In this document: piece after piece, positions 44,386 through 53,300 of the stretch
Layout: each line of letters starts with the position of its first letter
How positions within the stretch are numbered: position 1 is the first letter of the stretch
DNA from: Rhizobium sp. FKL33
Lineage (GTDB): Bacteria > Pseudomonadota > Alphaproteobacteria > Rhizobiales > Rhizobiaceae
Direction of reading: 5' to 3'
Assembly (NCBI RefSeq): GCF_005222915.1
Contig: NZ_STFX01000018.1
Coordinates: 142,853-206,852 of the forward strand
DNA: 64,000 nucleotides
Notes under the pieces: model-generated
Databases searched by the model: none
The model's input: the letters and a program-made list of their open reading frames with translations, nothing else
What the model was told of the DNA's origin: nothing
Made by a program: the position numbers and the translations under genes

Positions 44386-45432
44386 ATGAAACGCATGACA
44401 TTCCTGAAAACCTCAGCGGCTGCGATCGTCTTCGCAGCTTTCTCCGGCTCGCTCGCCGCGTCAGCCCAGGCAGAGGAATACACCAAGGACCATCCGCTCA
44501 AGGTTGCTCTGGTCCTGCACGGCGCGCTCGGCGACAAGAGCTTCTTCGATTCCGCCGCCGCGGGAATGAAGCTCGCCGAGGAGAAGCTGCCGGTGACGGT
44601 GAAGATCATCGAAGCGGGCTATCAGAAGGACCGTTGGCAGCCGGCTCTCGCCGATGCTGCGGATTCCGATTATGACGTGCTGATCGCCGGCACCTTCGAA
44701 ATGACCGGTTTCGTGGCCGAAATGGCCAAGGATTATCCGGAAAAGAAGTTCATCGTTTTCGACGATTCTCCAGATTTCTCGACCGGCTGCTGCTCGAACG
44801 TGCTGGGCATCCAGTATCTGACCTCCACCGCCGGCTATCTCGCGGGCTATGCAGCGGCCAAGGTCTCGACGACCGGAACGCTCGGTGAAATCCTCGGTAT
44901 GGATTTCAAGACGGTAACTGATTTCGCTGTCGGCTTCGAACAGGGCGCAAAGGCCGCAAAGCCCGACGTCAAGATCCTGCGCGCCGTCGCCAACACCTTC
45001 TCCGATCCCGCCAAGGGCAAGGAACTTGCGCTCGCGCAGCTGGGTCAGGGAGCGGACGTGATCTTCCCGATCGCCGGCTCCACAGGCATCGGCGCGCTGC
45101 AGGCCGTTCGCGACGCCAAGAAGCTGGGCGTCGGCGTGGACAGCGACCAGGCGGAGATCTTTGCCGCAACCGACCCGGCCCAGGCCGATGTGATCTTCAC
45201 CTCGGTCGAGAAGAAGGTGGGCCAATCGCTCTACATGGCGCTGGAACAAACCATCGCTGGAAAGGCCAAATACGGCACGATGGAGCTTCTCGGCCTCCAG
45301 GACGGCGCGGTCGGAATATCCAAGAACGCCTATTATGAAAAACTGGTGCCCGCCGATGTCCGCAGTGAAGTCGACGCACTCGAAAAGAAGATCGTCTCCG
45401 GCGAAATCAAGGTCGAGACCACGATGAAGTGA
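44386..45432 (+). CDS. BMP-family nucleoside-binding periplasmic protein (second system)
   Basis: A 348-residue BMP-family binding protein with a signal peptide ending at about AQA. The mature part begins LKVALVLHGALGDKSFFDSA and shows YDVLIAGTFEMTGFVAEMA, in line with PnrA/BmpA nucleoside-binding proteins but different from the one at 31.9 kb. GAAGGAG precedes the start. An intercistronic hairpin follows, which often keeps binding-protein mRNA more abundant than that of the membrane components. Confidence 0.92.
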   Translation: MKRMTFLKTSAAAIVFAAFSGSLAASAQAEEYTKDHPLKVALVLHGALGDKSFFDSAAAGMKLAEEKLPVTVKIIEAGYQKDRWQPALADAADSDYDVLIAGTFEMTGFVAEMAKDYPEKKFIVFDDSPDFSTGCCSNVLGIQYLTSTAGYLAGYAAAKVSTTGTLGEILGMDFKTVTDFAVGFEQGAKAAKPDVKILRAVANTFSDPAKGKELALAQLGQGADVIFPIAGSTGIGALQAVRDAKKLGVGVDSDQAEIFAATDPAQADVIFTSVEKKVGQSLYMALEQTIAGKAKYGTMELLGLQDGAVGISKNAYYEKLVPADVRSEVDALEKKIVSGEIKVETTMK

Positions 45433-45444
45433 CCGGAAGGTCAC

Positions 45445-45468
45445 CCGGCGCCCCAGTCCGGGCGCCGG
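45445..45468. repeat. Intercistronic hairpin after the binding-protein gene
   Basis: CCGGCGCCC and GGGCGCCGG form a perfect 9-bp stem around a 6-base loop, 13 bases after the stop. There is no T-run and the ATPase gene follows in the same direction, so mRNA stabilisation or partial termination is likely. Confidence 0.65.
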
Positions 45469-45499
45469 CCGTCTTCGTCATCCGAGGAAATTCACACTC

Positions 45500-47047
45500 A
45501 TGACAGCCTTGCTCGAAGCGCGCGGGATCTACAAGACCTATCCGGGCGGAACCGTCGCCAATCAGGATGTCGACCTGACCATCCTGCCGGGCGAGGTGCA
45601 TGCGGTGGTCGGCGAAAACGGCGCCGGCAAATCGACCCTCATGAAGATCCTCTTCGGTATCGAACAGCCGGACCGGGGCAGCCTGATGATCGAAGGCAGG
45701 CCGGTCGTGTTTCCCAATCCGAACGCGGCGATCGCTGCGGGCGTCGGCATGGTGTTTCAGCATTTCTCGCTGGTGCCCTCCTTTTCGGTCTATGAGAATG
45801 TCGTCATGGGCTCCGAACCCAAGCGCGGCCTTCGTTTCGATCGAAAGCGGGCCATTGCGGATGTCCGAGCGCTGTCTGAGAAATTCCGTCTTGCCGTCGA
45901 TCCCCTTCCCCCCGTCGGCTCGATCCCCGTCGGACAGCAGCAGCGCGTCGAAATTCTGAAGGCGCTTTATCGCGACGCCCGCATTCTGATCCTGGACGAG
46001 CCGACGGCCGTTCTCGCTCCGCAGGAAGTGGAAGAGCTTTTCGCCGCAGTCCGCTCGCTGGTGGCGCAGGGGCGCACAGTCATCTTCATCGCCCACAAAC
46101 TGCCGGAAGTGCTCGAAATTTCAGACCGCATCACGGTGATGCGGGCGGGCCGAACAGTGGCGCAGGTGAAAACGAAGGACGTGACCGAAAAGGAACTGGC
46201 CACCCTGCTCGTCGGGCGCGACGTCGCGCTCAAGGTCGATCGCGCGGTGACCACCAAACAGAAGACGGTTCTGGAAGTCGCCGGCGTGACCGTGACCAAG
46301 GAGAATGGCAAGCCGGCCTGCAAGAATATCGATTTCCGGCTGCGTGCGGGAGAAATCGTTGGCCTGGTCGGCATCGAGGGCAACGGCCAACAGGAATTGA
46401 TGGAGGCCATCGCAGGCCTCCGCCCTGCCGAGACCGGCTCGGTGCTGATCGAAGAAGAGAACATCCTCGACCTGTCGATCAAGGCGCGGCGGGCCGCGGG
46501 CCTTGCCCACATCCCTCAGGATCGTATCGCAGAGGGTCTGGCGGTCGGCGCCTCGCTCGGCGAAAACATGGTCGCAACCCGTCTCGACGATCCCAACTAT
46601 TCTCGCCATGGTGTGCTCAATCTCAAGGCGATCGACAAAAACGCCCGCGCTTTGATCGAGAAATTCGCGATCCGGGCCGCAGGCCCCGACGCCGCCGCCG
46701 GCACATTGTCGGGCGGCAATATGCAGAAGGTCGTGGTGGCGCGCGAATTGCTGGATCAGCCCAAGGCGCTTCTGGTGTCTCAACCGACACGAGGGGTCGA
46801 TCTCGGCGCCACCCAATTCATCTGGAAAACCATCACCGAGGCGCGCGATCATGGCGCCGGCGTGCTGCTCAGTTCAGCCGATCTGTCCGAATTGATGGCG
46901 CTGTCGGACCGCTTCCTGGTGTTCTATCACGGCGAGATCGTTGCAGCGCTCGACAACAATGAAGATGTGACATCCACCATGCTCGGAAGTTTCATGCTGG
47001 GGCTCGAGCGCCAGAGTGCGGCCGACATCAAGGCGGGCTCGCTATGA
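45500..47047 (+). CDS. Nucleoside-type ABC transporter ATPase (second system), two nucleotide-binding domains
   Basis: A 515-residue tandem ATPase of the BMP-type importer. Domain one has GENGAGKST, VGQQQRVEI and LILDEPTAVL; domain two has GIEGNGQQELMEA, LSGGNMQ and LLVSQPTRGVDLGA, the degenerate form usual in this family. Its stop overlaps the first permease by ATGA. It energises uptake by the two permeases downstream. Confidence 0.93.
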   Translation: MTALLEARGIYKTYPGGTVANQDVDLTILPGEVHAVVGENGAGKSTLMKILFGIEQPDRGSLMIEGRPVVFPNPNAAIAAGVGMVFQHFSLVPSFSVYENVVMGSEPKRGLRFDRKRAIADVRALSEKFRLAVDPLPPVGSIPVGQQQRVEILKALYRDARILILDEPTAVLAPQEVEELFAAVRSLVAQGRTVIFIAHKLPEVLEISDRITVMRAGRTVAQVKTKDVTEKELATLLVGRDVALKVDRAVTTKQKTVLEVAGVTVTKENGKPACKNIDFRLRAGEIVGLVGIEGNGQQELMEAIAGLRPAETGSVLIEEENILDLSIKARRAAGLAHIPQDRIAEGLAVGASLGENMVATRLDDPNYSRHGVLNLKAIDKNARALIEKFAIRAAGPDAAAGTLSGGNMQKVVVARELLDQPKALLVSQPTRGVDLGATQFIWKTITEARDHGAGVLLSSADLSELMALSDRFLVFYHGEIVAALDNNEDVTSTMLGSFMLGLERQSAADIKAGSL

Positions 47048-48132
47048 CCGGACGAAACGCGACCATATCGAAAACTCTCGTCCGCGAAACGCTGAGGGCG
47101 CTGACCGCGCTCGGCATCGCGCTTGTCATCGCCTTCTTGATCGTCGCGGCCACATCGACCACGCCCGTCGAGACGTTCGGAACCCTGCTCAGTGGACCCT
47201 TGACGTCGAAACGCACCATCGGCCTCTGGGTCGACGACATCGCCAAACTGACGGTGACGGGTCTCGCCTTCAGTCTGGTCTTCCAGGCGCGGCAATTCGC
47301 CATGGGCGTTCAAGGCCAGGTCTATATCGGCGGCCTGTTTGCGGCGCTCGTCGCCCTGTCTCCCGTCGGATCGACTTGGGCGGGCATGCCGCTCGCCGTC
47401 GTCGCCGCCATGATCGGCGGGGCGATGTACGGTTTCATTCCCGGCTACGCCAAGGCCAAGCTCGGCGCCAACGAAATCGTTTCGTCGCTCATGTTGAACT
47501 ATATCGCCATCAATCTCGTGACTTATCTGGCGCGCGGGCCTCTGGTGGCAGGACCCGGGCTTCTTTCGACGGCCGATTTCCCTGACGGCTCGGTCTTTCC
47601 GGCGCTGATCGCCAGGACCCGTGTCGATCTCGGCCTCATCCTGGCGCTCGTCGCCACAGCCGCCACCTGGTTTGCGCTTTATCGCACGACTTGGGGCCTG
47701 AAACTGCGCCTGGTGGGCCACAATGCCCGTTTCGCCGATTATGCCGGCATCAAGGCGACCTTCATCATGGTGTCCGCCATGACGGCGTCGGGCGCGTTGG
47801 GCGGCCTCCTCGGCGCCATGTTCGTGCAGGGCCAGTCCTATGGGAAACTGACTGTGCTTTTCGAAGGCAATCTCGCCTTTGAAGGCATCCTTATCGCCAT
47901 CGTCGCCAAATCCCGGCCGCTGGCGGTGCCGATCGTGGCGATTTTTTACGGCTATTTGCGTCAGGGCGCGTTGATCATGGGCATCCGCACCGATGTGCCG
48001 ACTGAAGTGATCTCCGTGGTCCAGGCGATCATCATCCTTCTCGTCGCATCCTCTTTCTCGCTCGGCGGCAAGACATGGCTGGCGCGCCTCAAAAGCAGGG
48101 CGACGGCAAAGGCCGGAGGAGCCAAGGCATGA
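47044..48132 (+). CDS. Nucleoside-type ABC transporter permease 1 (second system)
   Basis: A 362-residue membrane protein of the BPD_transp_2 family with about nine to ten hydrophobic segments. The GANEIVSSLMLNYIAINLV segment and the C-terminal IMGIRTDVPTEVISVVQAI are typical of the larger permease of nucleoside importers. It overlaps both the ATPase and the second permease by ATGA, so the importer genes are translationally coupled. Confidence 0.92.
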   Translation: MTGRNATISKTLVRETLRALTALGIALVIAFLIVAATSTTPVETFGTLLSGPLTSKRTIGLWVDDIAKLTVTGLAFSLVFQARQFAMGVQGQVYIGGLFAALVALSPVGSTWAGMPLAVVAAMIGGAMYGFIPGYAKAKLGANEIVSSLMLNYIAINLVTYLARGPLVAGPGLLSTADFPDGSVFPALIARTRVDLGLILALVATAATWFALYRTTWGLKLRLVGHNARFADYAGIKATFIMVSAMTASGALGGLLGAMFVQGQSYGKLTVLFEGNLAFEGILIAIVAKSRPLAVPIVAIFYGYLRQGALIMGIRTDVPTEVISVVQAIIILLVASSFSLGGKTWLARLKSRATAKAGGAKA

Positions 48133-49073
48133 CAGACCTTCTCACCGCCGTCTTTTCCTATGCCTTCTTCGTGACGATCATCCGGGCGTCGACGCCGCTG
48201 TTGTTTGCGACCCTTGGGGGGCTGATTTCGGATCTCTCCGGCGCGCTGAACGTCGCACTCGAAGGCATGATGCTGATCGCCGCACTGACAGCGGTGGTCG
48301 TCTCGGTCTATGCGCCCTGGTATGTGGCGGTCGGGGCAGCCGTGTTGATCGGCTCGCTTTTCGGGGGCGTCATTGCCTTCTTCCACCTGAAAATGAAAGC
48401 CGACATCATCCTTGCCGGTTTCGCGATCAACATCCTGGCGGCCGGCGGCACAGTCTTCGCTCTGTCGCTGGCCACCGGCGGCGACAAGGGAACATCGATC
48501 AATCTCGCTTCCAAGGCCATACCGACCCTCGACCTCACGTTTTTATCGGCCATCCCCGTCATCGGCTCGTTCCTGAGCGGGCTTTTGTCGGGACATTCAC
48601 TGTTGAGCTGGCTCGCGATCCTGTCCGTGGGGGGATTGTGGTTCTTTCTCTATCACATGCCGCAAGGCCTGTGGTTGCGCGCGGTTGGTGAATATCCGGC
48701 TTCGCCGCAGGCTGCGGGGATCGCCGTCGACAAGGTGCGGGTCTGGGCGCTGGTCGCCTCCGGCGCATTCGCAGGCCTTGGCGGCGCCCAACTAGCGATG
48801 TTCAATTACATCGGCTTCACGCGCGACATGACGGCCGGGCGCGGCTTCATCGCGCTCGGAGCGGTGCTTCTCGGCGCACGGCACCCGGTCGGGGCCATGC
48901 TCGCGGCGCTGCTGTTCGGTGTGTTCGAAGCCCTGTCCATCGTCATGCCCGGCATCTTCGACTGGATACCGGCGGAGGCGGTCGTCTCTATCCCGTTCCT
49001 GGTGACCATCTTCGCTCTGTTCCTGTTCAGCTTCCGCGCCCTCCGCGCCCGCAAGCTGAGAGGCGCTGCCTAA
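48129..49073 (+). CDS. Nucleoside-type ABC transporter permease 2 (second system)
   Basis: A 314-residue membrane protein, the smaller permease: IIRASTPLLFATLGGLI at the N-terminus and DLSGALNVALEGMM just after are family hallmarks. The start at 48129 overlaps the previous stop; an upstream in-frame start at 48075 would overlap more and has no better site. It is the last recognisable gene of the operon that begins at 42072. The stop TAA overlaps an ATG that opens only 33 codons, which I do not call as a gene. Confidence 0.92.
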   Translation: MTDLLTAVFSYAFFVTIIRASTPLLFATLGGLISDLSGALNVALEGMMLIAALTAVVVSVYAPWYVAVGAAVLIGSLFGGVIAFFHLKMKADIILAGFAINILAAGGTVFALSLATGGDKGTSINLASKAIPTLDLTFLSAIPVIGSFLSGLLSGHSLLSWLAILSVGGLWFFLYHMPQGLWLRAVGEYPASPQAAGIAVDKVRVWALVASGAFAGLGGAQLAMFNYIGFTRDMTAGRGFIALGAVLLGARHPVGAMLAALLFGVFEALSIVMPGIFDWIPAEAVVSIPFLVTIFALFLFSFRALRARKLRGAA

Positions 49074-49231
49074 TGCCACGCGTCGACGATCGAACCTTGA
49101 GGATCCCGAGGCTTGCTGCCGACCAACCGCGCCGCCAGGCACAGGGAAAGCGGCGCGCCGGCATGAATGCCTGACCGAGCTCTCGATACATCTCATTCCT
49201 GCTGCTCACACGGCGTCTGTCGACTACGTCG

Positions 49232-50083
49232 TCAGGCCGGCATGCCGGTCCCCGCTTGCATCTCCAGCAACTGGAGCACCATTTGATTGAAGGCGTCCGG
49301 CTTTTCGATCTGCGGCGTGTGTCCACACTCCTCCAAAATGACGAGGGATGCCGCAGGGACAAGCTTGGCTGCGTCAAGCGCCTGCTGCACTGGCAACACG
49401 GTGTCCTGGCGCCCATGCAGGATGATGCAGGGCAGTCGCAAGTCACGCAGCAATCTATGGGACGTCTCGACAAACGAGGCTTTCTGTCCCCGCAAGCCGG
49501 TCATGCGGCGCAGAGTGGTCAAAAAGGCAGCACCTGCGCCCGGCTTTTGCACATTGCGCGTGACAACCTCGCGGATCTCAGGCGTCACCACGCCTGGATC
49601 GTGAAAGAGCGCCCTCAACTGCTGTTCGACCGCAACCTGGCCGGGACGGTTCAGCAGTTCTCCAAGAAGCGGCAGGGTCATCAGCCTGAAAGCAAAAAAC
49701 ACATCCCGCCCAAGCGTCGCGGCATTCGCCAGCATCAGTCCCGTCACTCTCGCGGGGAACATGCCGGCCATGCGCAATCCGATCGCTCCTCCAAGCGAAT
49801 TGCCAACAATCGTGATCGTGTCGATTTCCAGCGCATTGACGAAACGCCACACGAAGCGTGCAAAAACATCCGCGTCCTGCGGTTCCGGCGCAATATCTGA
49901 GAGACCATGCCCCGGCAGATCGAGAGCGATCGTGCGGATCGACGGATCGAACTGGCCGAGTTGCCGGCGCCACATTTCGAGGGAGCCCGCGATGCCGTGA
50001 ATGAACAACACGGGCCTGCCGTCGCCCCCGGCGTCGCGATAGCGGATCCCTATCCCGTCGATATCGACAAATTTGTCCTGCAT
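49232..50083 (-). CDS. Alpha/beta-fold hydrolase
   Basis: A 283-residue alpha/beta hydrolase: oxyanion loop LFIHGIAG, nucleophile elbow GNSLGGAI (Ser96), the acid region HGRQDTVLP and the His in EECGHTPQIEKP. It resembles ring-cleavage-product hydrolases and general esterases of the MhpC/PcaD kind, but the substrate is unknown. The start at 50083 follows GGGAG; an in-frame ATG at 50098 lacks a site. It stands alone between the nucleoside importer and the GH94 gene. The 279 bases upstream of it, to 50362, hold only the possible C-terminal continuation of the GH94 protein. Confidence 0.88.
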   Translation of the reverse strand: MQDKFVDIDGIGIRYRDAGGDGRPVLFIHGIAGSLEMWRRQLGQFDPSIRTIALDLPGHGLSDIAPEPQDADVFARFVWRFVNALEIDTITIVGNSLGGAIGLRMAGMFPARVTGLMLANAATLGRDVFFAFRLMTLPLLGELLNRPGQVAVEQQLRALFHDPGVVTPEIREVVTRNVQKPGAGAAFLTTLRRMTGLRGQKASFVETSHRLLRDLRLPCIILHGRQDTVLPVQQALDAAKLVPAASLVILEECGHTPQIEKPDAFNQMVLQLLEMQAGTGMPA

Positions 50084-50362
50084 GTCACGATCTCCCAATC
50101 GTAAACTCAGTCCTTGGACAGACCGCGCGTATTTGACCGGGTCGACCTGTGGAATTCATGCCGCTATTGTCAGTTTCTATGTCGGCTTTGCGCCGCCGTT
50201 GGCCATATTGGGGCGGTCGTTGTCGCCTGTCCAGCGGGTACTCCCATATTCAACTGAAGCGCGGTAAAAACAGCGGCCTAAATCATCCATGTCCATTTAT
50301 CCGCCTCCTTCCCATTCACTTCAACCCTGATCGCACCAACTTCGTCGCGGAAAACCGATATT

Positions 50363-53300
50363 TCAAAAAACCCTACCGTCCTGCACCAATCGCGCGGAAT
50401 AGCCAGGCCAGGCGGCGGGCAGCGAAGGGATGATCCGCAGCCGATCGCCTTCGCGCCGGATGCCGAGAATGGCTTCGACGGCGGTTCGGTATAGCCAGCC
50501 GGCCGAGCCCGTATACCATGTCCAGCCGCCCCGTCCGGTCTTGTCGCCTTCGCCATATACATCGGCCGCCACCACATAGGGCTCGACGCGGTAGATCTCC
50601 ACCTGTTCGCGGGTGAGGGCGTGATTGATGGGGTTGAGCATGGAAAACACCCGATAGGCGTCATCGGATCGCCCCATCTCCGCGAGAGCATAGGCCACCC
50701 AGATGGCGGCGTGGGTGTATTGGCCGCCATTTTCGCGGACGCCCGGCGGATAGGACTTGATGTAGCCGGGATCCTCGTCGGAATGCTCGAAGGGAGGCGT
50801 AAACAGCCGGATAAGGCCCGCTTGGGGATCGATCAGCCTGTTGACGACACTGTCCATGGCGCGCGCCGACCGGACTGGATCAGCGCCGCCGGACAGGACG
50901 CCCCAGGACTGGGCGATCGAATCGATCCGGTATTCGTCGCTGGTCGCCGAACCCAGCGGCGAGCCGTCATCGAAATAGCTGCGCCTGTACCAGTCGCCAT
51001 CCCAGCCATCGTCCTCAATGGCCGCCTTGAGCGCGCTGCGATGCGCCCGCCATGCGTCCGCATGCGGCTGGTCGCCCCGCGTCTCGGCGAAGGCGCTCAT
51101 CGCGTCCAGCGCCTTGATCAGGAACCAGCCGAGCCAGACGCTCTCGCCCTTGCCTGCTATGCCGACGCGGTTCATGCCGTCATTCCAGTCGCCGCCGAGG
51201 ATCAGCGGCAGGCCATGGGCTCCGGTTCTCGTGATGGCCAGATCGAGCGCGCGTGCGCAGTGATCATAAAGGCTGGAGCGTTCTTCCGAGATATCGGGCT
51301 GGAAGAAGCTTTCGTGCCTCTCGCCGAGATCAGGGCCATCGAGAAAAGCGAGCTCCTCATCCAGCACGCCTGCGTCTCCGGTCACCGCCACATAATGGGC
51401 CGTCGCATAGGCAAGCCTGACCACATCGTCGGAGATCAGTGTGCGCACGCCCGCCCCGGTTCTCGGCAACCACCAATGCTGCACGTCGCCCTGGGGGAAC
51501 TGTCGGCTGGCGGCGTTGAGGATCTGCGCGCGGGCAAGGCTCGGGTCCTGCAACATCAGCGCCAGCGTGTCCTGCAACTGGTCGCGGAAGCCGAATGCCC
51601 CAGAGGCCTGATAGAAGGCGCTGCGGGCGCGGATCCGGCAAGCGAGATTCTGGTAGGGCAGCCAGGTGTTGACCATCCGGTCGAACGCCTCGTCCGGCGT
51701 CGAGACCTGGAGCGCGCCGAGAAACCCGTCCCACTGACGATCGGTCTTGTCCTGCTCCGCGGCAAATCCTGCATGGATCAGTCTTTCGATGAGCGACCCA
51801 GCCATCGATTCACTCTCGACATCGCCGAGAAGAAACAAGGTATCGACCGTCTCTCCGGGTTGGACGACCAGATCGACCGCCAGCGCCGCGCAGGGATCTC
51901 CCGCCGTCTCGAGCGTGTTGGAGAGCGTCAGGCGCCGGCTCACAGCCGATGGCGCAAGGGCGTTTGTGTCATCGCCCAGAAATTCGGCCCGGGCGCTGGT
52001 GAAAGACTGAAGCGGGCGGCTGGCGACGAAAAACGATGTCCGCGCCGAACTTTCCACCGAAAACGGTTTCTGCGCCATCAACGCGTTGAGGCTCTCTTCA
52101 TGCCAGGTCCTGATATAGGGCGCGGTGCGGGCGCGATTGTTGCCCAGCACCCATTCCGCATAGGCGTAGACGCGGAGCGTTCGGGCATGCCCGCCATGAT
52201 TGGCGATGCTGAGCCGCATCAGTTTGGCGGGATCGCTCTCCGCCACGATCTGCGTCATGACGATATCGAGCCCGTCGGTCTCCACCCTGAAGCTCGACCG
52301 GCCCGGTCCATGGCGGACCTCGTGGATATCATCCGGATTGCGCCCGATGGCGGCAAAGGGGGAGAACATCCGGTCGGAACTGAGATCCCGGATGTAGAAG
52401 GCTTCGGATGGCCGGTTGACGACGGCGTCGTTGCTCCAGGGGGTCAGCTGGTAGTCGCGCGAATTGGCGCTCCAGGTAAAGCCCGCGCCTTCCGCGGCGA
52501 TGTGAAAGCCGAAGGCGCCATTGGAGATCACGTTGATCCAGGGCTGCGGCGTCGTCGCGCCGCCATTGAGCCGGATGACATAATCACGGCCCTCGCGATC
52601 AAAGCCGCCATAGCCGTTCCACATGGACAGATCGTCGCCGGACACGGTCTTGTCCGCGACTGGACCCGCGGGCGCAATCCGGCCCCGTCTCCGCCAGGGA
52701 GCCGGCGATGACGTTTCCGTCTCGCTGTCAGACAAGCGCTCGAGCCGCTCGATCTGCTCGGAAATCGCGCCGTTTCGGGTGTGCAGGACGATGCGGCCGG
52801 CGCTGATCAGCGCGTCATAGGCGCGTTGATCCATCAGGTCCTTGCGCACCAAGAAGATATGCTGGGCCGGGCCGGACGAAAGGCCGCGCCGGCGGGCGTT
52901 CTCACACATGAAGTCGATGGCGTGCTGCATATCCTGGGCATAGGAGGCCGTGCGCTCGTTGATGATCACCAGATCGGCGATCACGCCGCGCGAGCGGAGA
53001 TATTCCTGCATGCGGAAGGATTTCTGCACGATCGGCAGGTCCGCCTCATTGTCGATGCGCAGCGCAAAGATCGGAAAATCTCCCGAAATGGCCAGGGGCC
53101 ACAACGCCGCCTGTGTCGCCTTCACCACGTTTCCGGGCGTTTGCACCTGGCGAAGGCGCGTGTCGGGATAGATGAGGAAGGAGGCGATGCGCTGGAAGAG
53201 CAGCGCCTCGCTGTTGGATGAATCGAGATGTCGGAACTGCACCTGGCTGCGGGTCCAGGATAGCGCCGCCTCATTGTCGAAATTCTCCGCATGCCGGTAG

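Noticed and set aside
49073..49174. 33-codon frame whose ATG overlaps the stop of the second nucleoside permease
   Set aside because: Too short, Arg-rich, no family pattern; the overlap alone is not enough. It could be a remnant of a lost operon gene.
50621..52711. Long open frame on the plus strand inside the GH94 gene
   Set aside because: Antisense shadow of a well-supported gene with conserved catalytic motifs.
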